Below are positions 1 through 6,610 of a stretch of 17,515 nt of DNA, one piece after another. Every line of letters starts with the position of its first letter. The stretch's first letter is position 1. The position numbers were made by a program, and so were the translations under genes. This stretch comes from an uncultured Microbacteriaceae bacterium. GTDB taxonomy: Bacteria > Actinomycetota > Actinomycetes > Actinomycetales > Microbacteriaceae. The stretch lies in NCBI GenBank assembly GCA_946481135.1, contig CAMLMQ010000042.1, positions 1 through 17,515 of the forward strand, written 5' to 3'. The notes beneath the pieces were generated by a model, which saw only the letters and a program-made list of their open reading frames with translations, searched no databases and had not been told where the DNA came from.

Positions 1-575
1 GCGCGATCGCGCACGAGGGCGCGACGATGGAGTGGATCGACGGCAACATCGGCTCGAAGGTCACGATGAAGTACCCGTCGATCTTCCTCGTGGGCGAGCA
101 CGCGAAGGGCGAGACGCTCTCGGTCGCGTTCGCGGGTCCGGGCCAGCACCAGGATGCCGGCGCCAAGATGATCCACCTCGCACCGCACACGACGAGCTCG
201 ATCGTGTCGAAGTCGATCGCGCGCGGCGGCGGTCGGGCCGGTTATCGCGGTGAGGTGCGCGTCGCCGAGAACGCCCACCACTCGGCGAACACGGTGCGCT
301 GCGACGCCCTGCTCGTCGACACGATCTCGCGCAGCGACACCTACCCCGCGATCGACATCCGCGTCGACGACGTGCAACTCGGCCACGAGGCCACGGTCTC
401 GCGGGTCTCGGAGGAGCAGCTGTTCTACCTCATGTCCCGAGGGATGGCCGAAGACGAGGCGATGGCGATGATCGTGCGCGGCTTCATCGAGCCGATCGCC
501 CGGGAGTTGCCGATGGAGTACGCCCTCGAGCTCAACAAGCTCATCGAGATGAGCATGGAAGGCTCGGTCGGATAG
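1..575 (+). CDS. sufB: SufB, Fe-S cluster assembly scaffold (C-terminal part, 5' end outside window)
   Basis: This is the C-terminal part of SufB, core subunit of the SufBCD scaffold that assembles Fe-S clusters in the cytoplasm. The reading frame is open from base 3, and the residues before the internal Met at 27 (AIAHEGAT) continue the family pattern, so the gene is cut by the window edge and does not start at 27. Recognisable SufB signatures are MEWIDGNIGSKVTMKYPS, the GPGQHQDAGAKM stretch, SKSIARGGGRAGYRG, and the terminal EEQLFYLMSRG...IVRGFIEPIARELPMEYA block. These beta-helix core and C-terminal helical segments are highly conserved. The stop TAG at 573-575 shares its last base with the GTG start of sufD, implying translational coupling. 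The promoter, and any sufR regulator, lie upstream of the window. Confidence 0.97.
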   Translation, partial: AIAHEGATMEWIDGNIGSKVTMKYPSIFLVGEHAKGETLSVAFAGPGQHQDAGAKMIHLAPHTTSSIVSKSIARGGGRAGYRGEVRVAENAHHSANTVRCDALLVDTISRSDTYPAIDIRVDDVQLGHEATVSRVSEEQLFYLMSRGMAEDEAMAMIVRGFIEPIARELPMEYALELNKLIEMSMEGSVG

Positions 576-1756
576 TGGCCACGGGTACCGAAGCCGCCCC
601 GGACACCACGGCACAGCGGCTGGGAATCGTCGCGCACAGCGACGGTCCCGTCGTTCCGATCCAGACGCGCTCCGAGCGTCCCCGCTCGGTACGTCACGAC
701 GACTTCGCCGAGGTGCACGGGCGCGAGGCGGAGTGGAAGTTCACGCCGGTCGCGAAGCTGCGCGACCTCATCGAGGAGACCCTCGACGGGTCGCCCTACC
801 CGATCCAGTACCCCGAGGTCACCGGCGCGACCGTCGAGTGGATCGACCGCACCGACCCCCGCATCGGCTCGGCCGGCCTCCCCGAGGACCGCGCCGCCGC
901 GAACGCGTGGAGCACGTTCGAGAAGGCGCTCTCGGTGCGTCTCGAGGGCGACACCGGGTCCCTCACGGTGACGCGTGCCGCGCTCGGCCACGCGCCTCGC
1001 GCCGCGCACGTGCTCATCGAGGCGGCGGCGGGCGCGTCCGGACTCGTCGTGCTCGACGGCCGGGGGAGCGCCTCGCTCTCCGAGAACGTCGAGATCGTCG
1101 TCGGGGCGTCCGCGAACCTCACCGTCGTGAGCCTGCAGGAGTGGGACGACGACGCGCGACACCTCGCGAGCCACTTCGCGCGGGTGGGCAAGGACGCCAA
1201 GCTCACCCACATCGTCGTCTCGCTCGGCGGCGCGATCGTGCGCGTCAACCCCTCGGCGCACCTCGCCGAGGAGGGCGCCGACGCCGAGATGTACGGCGTG
1301 TACTTCTCGGATGCCGGCCAGCACCTCGAGCAGCAGGTGTTCGTCCACCACGACGCGCCGCACACGCGCAGCCGCGTGACCTACAAGGGCGCGCTCAACG
1401 GCGAGGGTGCGCGCAGCGTCTGGATCGGCGACGTGCTCATCGCGCGCAGCGCGCCCGGCACCGACAGCTACGAGCAGAACCGCAACCTCGTGCTCTCCGA
1501 CGGCACGCGCGCGGACAGCATCCCGAACCTCGAGATCGAGACGGGCGACATCGCGGGCGCCGGCCACGCGAGCGCGACCGGCCGCTTCGACGACGAGCAC
1601 CTGTTCTACCTGCAGGCGCGCGGCATCCCCGAGGCCGAGGCACGGCGGCTCGTCGTGCTCGGGTTCCTCGTCGAGATCGTGCAGCAGATCCCCGACGAGG
1701 CCCTGCAGCAGCGACTCATCGCCGCGCTCGTCGCCGAACTGGAGGATGCCGCGTGA
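575..1756 (+). CDS. sufD: SufD, Fe-S cluster assembly protein
   Basis: SufD is the SufB paralogue that pairs with it in the SufBC2D complex and is needed for iron acquisition during cluster building. The 393-residue product has the family layout: a variable N-terminal helical region (about 1-120), a beta-helix core (about 120-330), and a C-terminal helical block. The block reads GHASATGRFDDEHLFYLQARG...VVLGFLVEIVQQIP and parallels the SufB C-terminus. His331 in GHASATG probably corresponds to the conserved SufD histidine at the SufB-SufD interface; this is my alignment by eye. The GTG start overlaps the sufB stop by one base. The stop overlaps the next start (GTGA), so the genes are coupled. 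Length and motifs look intact. Confidence 0.96.
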   Translation: MATGTEAAPDTTAQRLGIVAHSDGPVVPIQTRSERPRSVRHDDFAEVHGREAEWKFTPVAKLRDLIEETLDGSPYPIQYPEVTGATVEWIDRTDPRIGSAGLPEDRAAANAWSTFEKALSVRLEGDTGSLTVTRAALGHAPRAAHVLIEAAAGASGLVVLDGRGSASLSENVEIVVGASANLTVVSLQEWDDDARHLASHFARVGKDAKLTHIVVSLGGAIVRVNPSAHLAEEGADAEMYGVYFSDAGQHLEQQVFVHHDAPHTRSRVTYKGALNGEGARSVWIGDVLIARSAPGTDSYEQNRNLVLSDGTRADSIPNLEIETGDIAGAGHASATGRFDDEHLFYLQARGIPEAEARRLVVLGFLVEIVQQIPDEALQQRLIAALVAELEDAA

Positions 1757-2067
1757 GCACCCGCGTCTGCGCCCTGAGCGACCTGTCGGTGTCGACCGCC
1801 AAGCGCGTCGTCGTCGACGGCACGCCGATCGCGGTCGTCATGGACTCCGCCGGCGCGGTGCACGCGATCGGCGACACGTGCACGCACGGCGACATCTCGC
1901 TCTCGGAGGGGTTCGTCGAGGACGACACGCTCGAGTGCTGGGCGCACGGCTCGAAGTTCGAACTGACGACCGGCAAGCCCCTCACCCTCCCGGCCTACGA
2001 GCCGGTTCCCGTCTTCGCGGTCGAGATCCTCGACGGCGACATCTACATCGGAGAGAAGATCTCATGA
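1753..2067 (+). CDS. Rieske-type [2Fe-2S] ferredoxin of the SUF operon
   Basis: This 104-residue protein has the form of the small ferredoxin subunit of non-heme iron oxygenases. It carries a complete Rieske motif: Cys43 and His45 in CTHGD, then Cys62 and His65 in CWAHG, giving CxH-x16-CxxH. Such a cluster has two Cys and two His ligands and transfers single electrons. There is no signal peptide or membrane segment, so it is cytoplasmic. The GTG start at 1753 is fixed by the four-base overlap with the sufD stop. The stop overlaps the sufC ATG in the same way. Its place between sufD and sufC suggests a role as electron donor or accessory during Fe-S assembly, but that role is inferred from context. 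No oxygenase gene is nearby. Confidence 0.93.
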   Translation: MSTRVCALSDLSVSTAKRVVVDGTPIAVVMDSAGAVHAIGDTCTHGDISLSEGFVEDDTLECWAHGSKFELTTGKPLTLPAYEPVPVFAVEILDGDIYIGEKIS

Positions 2068-2816
2068 GCAAGCTCGTCATCACCGACCTCCAGGTCTCGA
2101 TCGAGACCGACGGCGGCACCAAGCCGATCCTCAAGGGCGTCGACCTCACGATCGAGTCCGGCGAGATCCACGCCGTCATGGGCCCGAACGGGTCGGGCAA
2201 GTCGACCCTCGCCTACACGATCGCCGGCCACCCCCGCTATCAGGTCGACGGCGGCTCGATCGAGCTCGACGGCGAGAACGTGCTCGACATGAGCGTCGAC
2301 GAGCGTGCCCGCGCGGGCCTCTTCCTCGCGATGCAGTACCCGGTCGAGATCCCCGGCGTGACGGTCGCGAACTTCCTCCGCACCGCCAAGACCGCGATCG
2401 ACGGCGAGGCCCCCGCCATCCGCTCGTGGGGTCCGACGCTCAAGAAGGCCATGACCGACCTGCGCATGGACCCGTCGTTCGCCTCGCGCAACGTCAACGA
2501 GGGGTTCTCGGGCGGTGAGAAGAAGCGTCACGAGATCGTGCAGCTCGAACTGCTCAAGCCGCGGTTCGCCGTGCTCGACGAGACCGACTCGGGTCTCGAC
2601 GTGGATGCGCTCAAGATCGTCTCCGAGGGTGTCAACCGCGCCCACGCGGAGACCGGACTCGGCGTGCTGCTGATCACCCACTACACGCGCATCCTGCGCT
2701 ACATCCAGCCCGACTTCGTGCACGTCTTCGTCGACGGCCGGGTCGCCGAGGAGGGCGGGCCCGAGCTCGCCGAACGCCTCGAGAACGAGGGCTACGACCG
2801 CTACGTCTCCGCGTAG
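2064..2816 (+). CDS. sufC: SufC, ATPase of the SufBCD Fe-S scaffold
   Basis: SufC is the ABC-type ATPase that drives conformational change of SufB-SufD during cluster assembly. It is soluble and not a transporter. The 250-residue protein has Walker A GPNGSGKST at 40-48, a signature FSGGEKKRHEI around 148-158, Walker B FAVLDETDSGLD around 168-179 and the switch histidine in LLITHY. The DETDSGLD form of Walker B and the SGGEKKR signature are typical of SufC rather than of transport ATPases. The ATG at 2064 overlaps the ferredoxin stop (ATGA) and is preceded by the purine-rich GGAGAGAAG. An 18-base gap separates it from the SufT-like gene. SufS and SufU do not follow it here. Confidence 0.97.
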   Translation: MSKLVITDLQVSIETDGGTKPILKGVDLTIESGEIHAVMGPNGSGKSTLAYTIAGHPRYQVDGGSIELDGENVLDMSVDERARAGLFLAMQYPVEIPGVTVANFLRTAKTAIDGEAPAIRSWGPTLKKAMTDLRMDPSFASRNVNEGFSGGEKKRHEIVQLELLKPRFAVLDETDSGLDVDALKIVSEGVNRAHAETGLGVLLITHYTRILRYIQPDFVHVFVDGRVAEEGGPELAERLENEGYDRYVSA

Positions 2817-2819
2817 CGG

Positions 2820-2830
2820 CGGGAAGGAGT
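2820..2830 (+). promoter_or_regulatory. Strong ribosome binding site for the SufT-like gene
   Basis: The purine run CGGGAAGGAGT lies 4 to 5 bases before the GTG at 2835. It is one of the clearest Shine-Dalgarno sequences in the window and decides the start of this gene. The upstream genes of the operon rely on overlapping stops and starts instead. Confidence 0.7.
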
Positions 2831-2834
2831 CGAC

Positions 2835-3164
2835 GTGCCGAGTGCTCTCGCCCCCGAACTCTTCGACAAGGTCGAGGAGGGGCTGAAGGATGTCATCGAC
2901 CCCGAGCTCGGGGTCAACATCGTCGACCTCGGTCTCATCTACGACCTCACCTGGGACGACGAGAACGATGCGCTCATCATCTCGATGACGCTCACCTCCG
3001 CCGGGTGTCCGCTCACCGACGTGATCGAGGAGCAGACCGGGCAGTCGCTCGACGGCATCGTCGACCGGTTTCGCATCAACTGGGTGTGGATGCCGCCGTG
3101 GGGCCCCGAGCGCATCACCGAAGACGGCCGCGACATGATGAGAGCGCTCGGCTTCAGCATCTGA
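2835..3164 (+). CDS. SufT-like MIP18/DUF59 metal-sulfur cluster assembly factor
   Basis: This 109-residue protein belongs to the MIP18 (DUF59) family of Fe-S maturation factors, often called SufT when found in SUF operons. Evidence is the N-terminal DPELGVNIVDLGLIY block at 22-36, the TSAGCPL motif at 54-60 with the conserved Cys58, and the PPWGPERITEDGR segment at 87-99 near the end. Family members help mature target Fe-S proteins; the exact client is unknown. It starts with GTG at 2835 behind a strong Shine-Dalgarno site, 18 bases after sufC, and is probably the last gene of the operon. It also resembles PaaD of phenylacetate degradation, but the operon context favours the Fe-S role. Confidence 0.92.
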   Translation: MPSALAPELFDKVEEGLKDVIDPELGVNIVDLGLIYDLTWDDENDALIISMTLTSAGCPLTDVIEEQTGQSLDGIVDRFRINWVWMPPWGPERITEDGRDMMRALGFSI

Positions 3165-3240
3165 CCTCGCCGTCAGGAGCGGCGTGGCCCCAGTTGTGAG
3201 GGCCCCAGGACGGGGACGCGCCACACCCCCTGCAGATGAG

Positions 3241-3253
3241 TAGCCTGAGTGCG
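3241..3253 (+). promoter_or_regulatory. Putative leaderless promoter (-10 TAGCCT) of the histidine kinase gene
   Basis: TAGCCT at 3241-3246 is followed by six bases and then GTG at 3253, so transcription would start at or very near the start codon. No Shine-Dalgarno sequence lies in this position. The same arrangement recurs before several other genes here. No clear -35 box is visible. Confidence 0.55.
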
Positions 3254-4938
3254 TGCCGGGGGGAGACCGGACCACGGGTCCACGCAAGCGCGGCAGGGTC
3301 GCGTCGGGGATCCTCACTGCCCAATTGCTGGTGTCGGGTCCGCTGCTCGTCGTGATCCTCGCCGCGGTCGTCGTGAAGCCCGAGATCTACGCCTCTCCGG
3401 TGCTCTTCGGCGCCGTCGCGTTCTTCTTCGTGCTCACCGCGGTGGCCGCCCTCGCACCCTGGGATGCGATCGATCGCAACTGGGGACGCATCCTGCCGTT
3501 CGTGAACGTCACCGGCATCCTGCTGCTGCGCGAGGTCGCCCCGGAGACCGGCGTCGGGTTCCTCGTCATCCTGCCGATCGTGTGGATGGCCCGGACCTTC
3601 GGACGCACGCTCGTCGTCGTCGGCACGGCGGGCACGATCCTCGCGATGTGGGTGATGCGGTTCCTGCGCCCCGTGCCGATCGGTCCGAGCGACTTCCTCA
3701 GCTTCATCGTGCTCCCCGTGCTCGTCGCCTTCGTCGCCGGGGCGATCTACACCGGATCCAAGCGCGGTCGAGCGCAGTCGACCCTTCTGCGACAGCACGC
3801 CGCCCTCGTTCAGGGCGCCCTGCAGAAGGCGAGCCGTCAGCAGATGCAGCTCGACGAGGTGCTCAACGCCGTCGACTTCGGGGTGCTCGCGTTCGACCGC
3901 CACGGCAAGATCACGCTCGTCAACCGCCGCCAGCGGCAGTACCTCGCCGACTTCGGCACCGACCCGGATGCCGTCGTGCACCCGGTCGTGTACCAGGCGG
4001 ACGGCGTCACCCCGTACACCGAGGACGACCGGCCGCTGACGCGGGCGCTCAGCGGCCAGGCGTTCGACAACCTCATCGTCTGGGTGGGGGAGCCGGGTGA
4101 GCGCCGCGCCGCGCACTCGGTGAGCGCGCGCATCCTGCACGATCGCGAGGGCGAGTACGACGGCGGCGTCGTCGTCCTGACCGACATCACGAAGGAGCTC
4201 GAGGCGATCCGGGCGCGCGACGACCTCATCGGGTCGGTCTCGCATGAGCTGCGCTCTCCGCTGACCTCGATCCTGGGCTACCTCGACCTGGCGCGCGACG
4301 ACGACCAGATGTCGGACGAGACGCGCCGGATGCTCGAAGTCGCCTACAACAACTCCGAGCGGCTGCTCGTGATCGTCACCGACCTGCTGCGCGCGGCGAG
4401 CGACGCCGACAAGCAGCTCGCGATGTCGTTCACGTCGACGGATGTCGCTCAGATCGCGCGCGACTCGGTCGAGGCCCACCAGGTCATGGCCGACAGCCGC
4501 GAGGTCGAGCTGTCGCTCGCCGGGGTGAACGAGGCGATCGCGACGGTCGATCCGATGCGGCTGCGCCAGGTGCTCGACAACCTCATCACGAACGCGATCA
4601 AGTACAACCTCGAGTGGGGGTCGGTCGTCGTGCACGTGGGCCTCGAGGACGGCCGCGTCGACATCGAGGTGCGCGACACCGGCCAGGGGATCCCCGAAGC
4701 CGATCTGCCCCGTATCTTCGACCGCTTCTACCGCACGAACGCCGCACGCACCTCGACGACGGTCGGCACCGGCCTCGGTCTCAACATCACGCGCGAGATC
4801 ATCCACCGCCACGGCGGGGAGCTCACCGTGACGAGCGAGCTGGGGATCGGCACCACCTTCCGCGTGACGCTGCCGACGGACCGCGAGGCGTCCGCCGCGA
4901 CCGCGCCCGTCGCGCTCAGCCAGGAGACGGCGGCATGA
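3253..4938 (+). CDS. Membrane-bound PAS sensor histidine kinase
   Basis: This 561-residue protein is a two-component sensor kinase. The N-terminal 168 residues are hydrophobic and form about six membrane helices (roughly 19-41, 46-68, 79-93, 100-113, 118-135 and 148-167) with almost no extracellular domain, so the sensor is in or near the membrane. A short coiled segment leads to a PAS domain (about 195-310). The HisKA H-box SVSHELRSPL follows, with phosphoacceptor His331. The ATPase domain has an N-box (DNLITNAIKYN, 442-452), G1 box DTGQGI (from Asp475), F-box FDRFYR and G2 box GTGLGL (505-510). All catalytic motifs look intact. GTG 3253 is chosen because of the -10 box placed for leaderless transcription. 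The stop overlaps the next ATG. Its likely partner is the regulator at 6611-7423. Confidence 0.93.
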   Translation: MPGGDRTTGPRKRGRVASGILTAQLLVSGPLLVVILAAVVVKPEIYASPVLFGAVAFFFVLTAVAALAPWDAIDRNWGRILPFVNVTGILLLREVAPETGVGFLVILPIVWMARTFGRTLVVVGTAGTILAMWVMRFLRPVPIGPSDFLSFIVLPVLVAFVAGAIYTGSKRGRAQSTLLRQHAALVQGALQKASRQQMQLDEVLNAVDFGVLAFDRHGKITLVNRRQRQYLADFGTDPDAVVHPVVYQADGVTPYTEDDRPLTRALSGQAFDNLIVWVGEPGERRAAHSVSARILHDREGEYDGGVVVLTDITKELEAIRARDDLIGSVSHELRSPLTSILGYLDLARDDDQMSDETRRMLEVAYNNSERLLVIVTDLLRAASDADKQLAMSFTSTDVAQIARDSVEAHQVMADSREVELSLAGVNEAIATVDPMRLRQVLDNLITNAIKYNLEWGSVVVHVGLEDGRVDIEVRDTGQGIPEADLPRIFDRFYRTNAARTSTTVGTGLGLNITREIIHRHGGELTVTSELGIGTTFRVTLPTDREASAATAPVALSQETAA

Positions 4939-6134
4939 CCTTCGGCCTCGATCTCCCGAGCCTCGCGATCGCGAACGCCATCATCGTGCTCGTGTGCGGC
5001 ATCGCCTTCCTCCTGGAGACCCTCATCCGCCGCAGCGACGAGGTCGGACGCCTGTGGAGCATGTTCTTCATCGGGATGGTCTTCGCCCTCTTCGCCTACA
5101 TCGTCGGGGCCTCGACGGAGGAGGCCTGGTGGTCCTTCGCCGCCGGCAACGGGGCGTTCGTGGGGTCGCTCGGACTCATCTGGGCCGGCGCCCGGCGCGC
5201 GAACAGGCGTCGCAGCCTGCTCGTGCTCGTGTTGGTCGCGGCGCTCGCCACGGTGGTCGCGGGTCTGCTCCACGGTCCGGGCCTGGGCTACTGGACGGGC
5301 GCGGTCGAGCTGTTCCTCGGCGTCGCCCTGTTCTGCGGCCTGTCGTCGTGGGAGTTCGCCCGCGGCGAGCTGGGCCGCCTTCCCAGCGCGCGTGTGCTCG
5401 CCGTGGGTCTGGGACTCATGACGGCCTACTCCGCGACCCGTGCGGTGGGCTTCGTCACGCTCGGCCCGGACAACGCGACGTGGGATGCCCTGTACGGGGC
5501 CGCCACCTCGACGCTCATCGAGACGGCACTCGCCGCGCTCGGCGCGATGACCCTCTCGACGATCCAGGCGGATCGCTTCCGGCGTGCTGCGGTCCTCGAC
5601 GCCGACTTCGGCGTGCGGGTGACGATCGACGGGATGCTGACGGCCGAGGAGTTCCGCGGCCAGGCGGAGTCGTGGCTGCTCCGCGCGATCCGCAGCCGTA
5701 CGACACTCGTCCTGCTGCTCGTGGAGCTCGCCGACCTCTCGGAGGTGAACCGCGCGTTCGGGCGTGCGGCCGGTGACGCCGCGATCCGCCTCACGGGCCG
5801 CTTCGCACTCACCCACGCCCCGACGGCGACGATCGTCGGCCACCTCAGTCCGCGACGGTTCGCGCTGCTCATGGAACTGCCGACGACCGACTCGGTCGAC
5901 GCCATCGCGGATCGCATCGGAGACGCCGTGCTGAGCACGCCGGTCGACGAGCAGGATCGGTTCCGGGCGTCGACCTTCCGCGGCAGCGCGACGACCCGCA
6001 GCCACGGCGCCCGCTACGACGACCTCTACCGCGCGGCGGCCGAGGCGGTCGCGGTGGACAAGGCTCGCGCCCGGGCGCTGGCCGAGGAGAACTACGACGT
6101 ACTCGGACGTGCGCCGAATCTGAGCGGAAGCTGA
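4935..6134 (+). CDS. Seven-helix membrane protein with degenerate GGDEF-like domain
   Basis: The 399-residue product begins with about seven hydrophobic helices (roughly 10-31, 40-61, 68-88, 94-113, 118-141, 150-172, 178-200). A cytoplasmic domain resembling diguanylate cyclases follows. The stretch TLVLLLVELADLSEVNRAFGRAAGDAAIR matches the usual first half of GGDEF domains (L-D-x-F-x-x-x-N-x-x-x-G-H-x-x-G-D). Where GGDEF should stand, in the context VGHLSPRRFALLMELP, the residues are SPRRF (305-309). The metal-binding acidic residue in the first strand is a Glu instead of the usual Asp. It is therefore unlikely to make cyclic di-GMP; it may bind nucleotide or act as a structural module. ATG 4935 overlaps the kinase stop (ATGA) and follows GGAGACGG, so it is cotranslated with the kinase. 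Confidence 0.85.
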   Translation: MTFGLDLPSLAIANAIIVLVCGIAFLLETLIRRSDEVGRLWSMFFIGMVFALFAYIVGASTEEAWWSFAAGNGAFVGSLGLIWAGARRANRRRSLLVLVLVAALATVVAGLLHGPGLGYWTGAVELFLGVALFCGLSSWEFARGELGRLPSARVLAVGLGLMTAYSATRAVGFVTLGPDNATWDALYGAATSTLIETALAALGAMTLSTIQADRFRRAAVLDADFGVRVTIDGMLTAEEFRGQAESWLLRAIRSRTTLVLLLVELADLSEVNRAFGRAAGDAAIRLTGRFALTHAPTATIVGHLSPRRFALLMELPTTDSVDAIADRIGDAVLSTPVDEQDRFRASTFRGSATTRSHGARYDDLYRAAAEAVAVDKARARALAEENYDVLGRAPNLSGS

Positions 6135-6143
6135 CGGAGCCTT

Positions 6144-6164
6144 GCGGGACACCTGACGTCCCGC
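6144..6164. repeat. Perfect 7-bp inverted repeat between the GGDEF-like and HPt-like genes
   Basis: GCGGGAC at 6144-6150 and GTCCCGC at 6158-6164 are exact inverted copies around a 7-base loop, starting 10 bases after the stop of the GGDEF-like gene. No T-run follows, so it could be a weak terminator or a protein-binding operator. The remaining gap to 6226 shows no convincing -10 box. Confidence 0.5.
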
Positions 6165-6207
6165 GGGCACACTGGGGACAGGGGTCGCGCGTCGGCGCGC
6201 CCACGAC

Positions 6208-6221
6208 AGGGGAAGGGGAAC
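6208..6221 (+). promoter_or_regulatory. Extended ribosome binding site of the HPt-like gene
   Basis: A long purine tract (AGGGGAAGGGGAAC) ends about five bases before ATG 6227. It is unusually strong for this window and fixes the start. It also indicates that this gene, unlike many neighbours, has a real 5' leader. Confidence 0.65.
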
Positions 6222-6226
6222 GGGCG

Positions 6227-6598
6227 ATGGACTACGTGCACATCGACGACGCACGCATCCCCGACCTCGCCCGCGAGCTCGCGATGGATGTGGCGGCGAG
6301 TCTGCGCTTCGTCGACGACTTCCTGAGCACCTGGGAGGCACGGCGGGCGCGCGTGCTCCACGGCGTCGACAACCTCGTGATCGACGACGCGCTCGCGGCG
6401 CTCCTGACCCTCTCGACGTCGAGCGCGATGGTCGGCGCTCGCACGCTCAGCATCGTCGCGAAGGACCTCTATGCGGAGTCCCGTCGCCTCGGCACGGTAC
6501 CCGCCAGCGGCGCGGGACACCTCACGGCGGTGGGCGAGGCGTCGTGCGTCGAGTTGCGCCACGCGAGCTCGGGCTGGCGCTCGACGCTCGTCGCGTAG
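6227..6598 (+). CDS. HPt-like protein lacking the phosphorylatable histidine
   Basis: A small 123-residue soluble protein, mostly helical. Residues 5-90 have the rhythm of a histidine phosphotransfer (HPt) four-helix bundle: a helix with LRFVDDFLSTWEARRARVL, then DDALAALLTLSTSSAMVGARTLSIVAKDL. The second part lines up with the HPt motif A-H-T-L-K-G-S-S-A-N-L-G-A, but the His position is Leu60, Lys is Ser63 and Gly is Thr64. It therefore could not carry the phosphoryl group in the usual way. The C-terminal 30 residues are not recognisable. It sits 92 bases after the GGDEF-like gene and ends 12 bases from the convergent response regulator, so a role in the same pathway as a docking or inhibitory module is plausible. 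The HPt assignment is by eye. Confidence 0.72.
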   Translation: MDYVHIDDARIPDLARELAMDVAASLRFVDDFLSTWEARRARVLHGVDNLVIDDALAALLTLSTSSAMVGARTLSIVAKDLYAESRRLGTVPASGAGHLTAVGEASCVELRHASSGWRSTLVA

Positions 6599-6610
6599 AT
6601 CGACGGCGGG

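Noticed and set aside
3181..3210. Terminator after the SufT-like gene
   Set aside because: Only a 5-bp GGCCC/GGGCC stem (3186-3190 with 3200-3204) is visible and no T-run follows; too weak to call.
3154..4812. Long minus-strand open frame opposite the histidine kinase gene
   Set aside because: It is low-complexity with many Arg, Asp and His and has no domain, while the plus strand has all kinase motifs in order.
4614..4934. Upstream extension of the GGDEF-like gene
   Set aside because: The frame is open but lies inside the kinase gene and is Arg-rich. ATG 4935, with its ribosome binding site and ATGA overlap, is the natural start.
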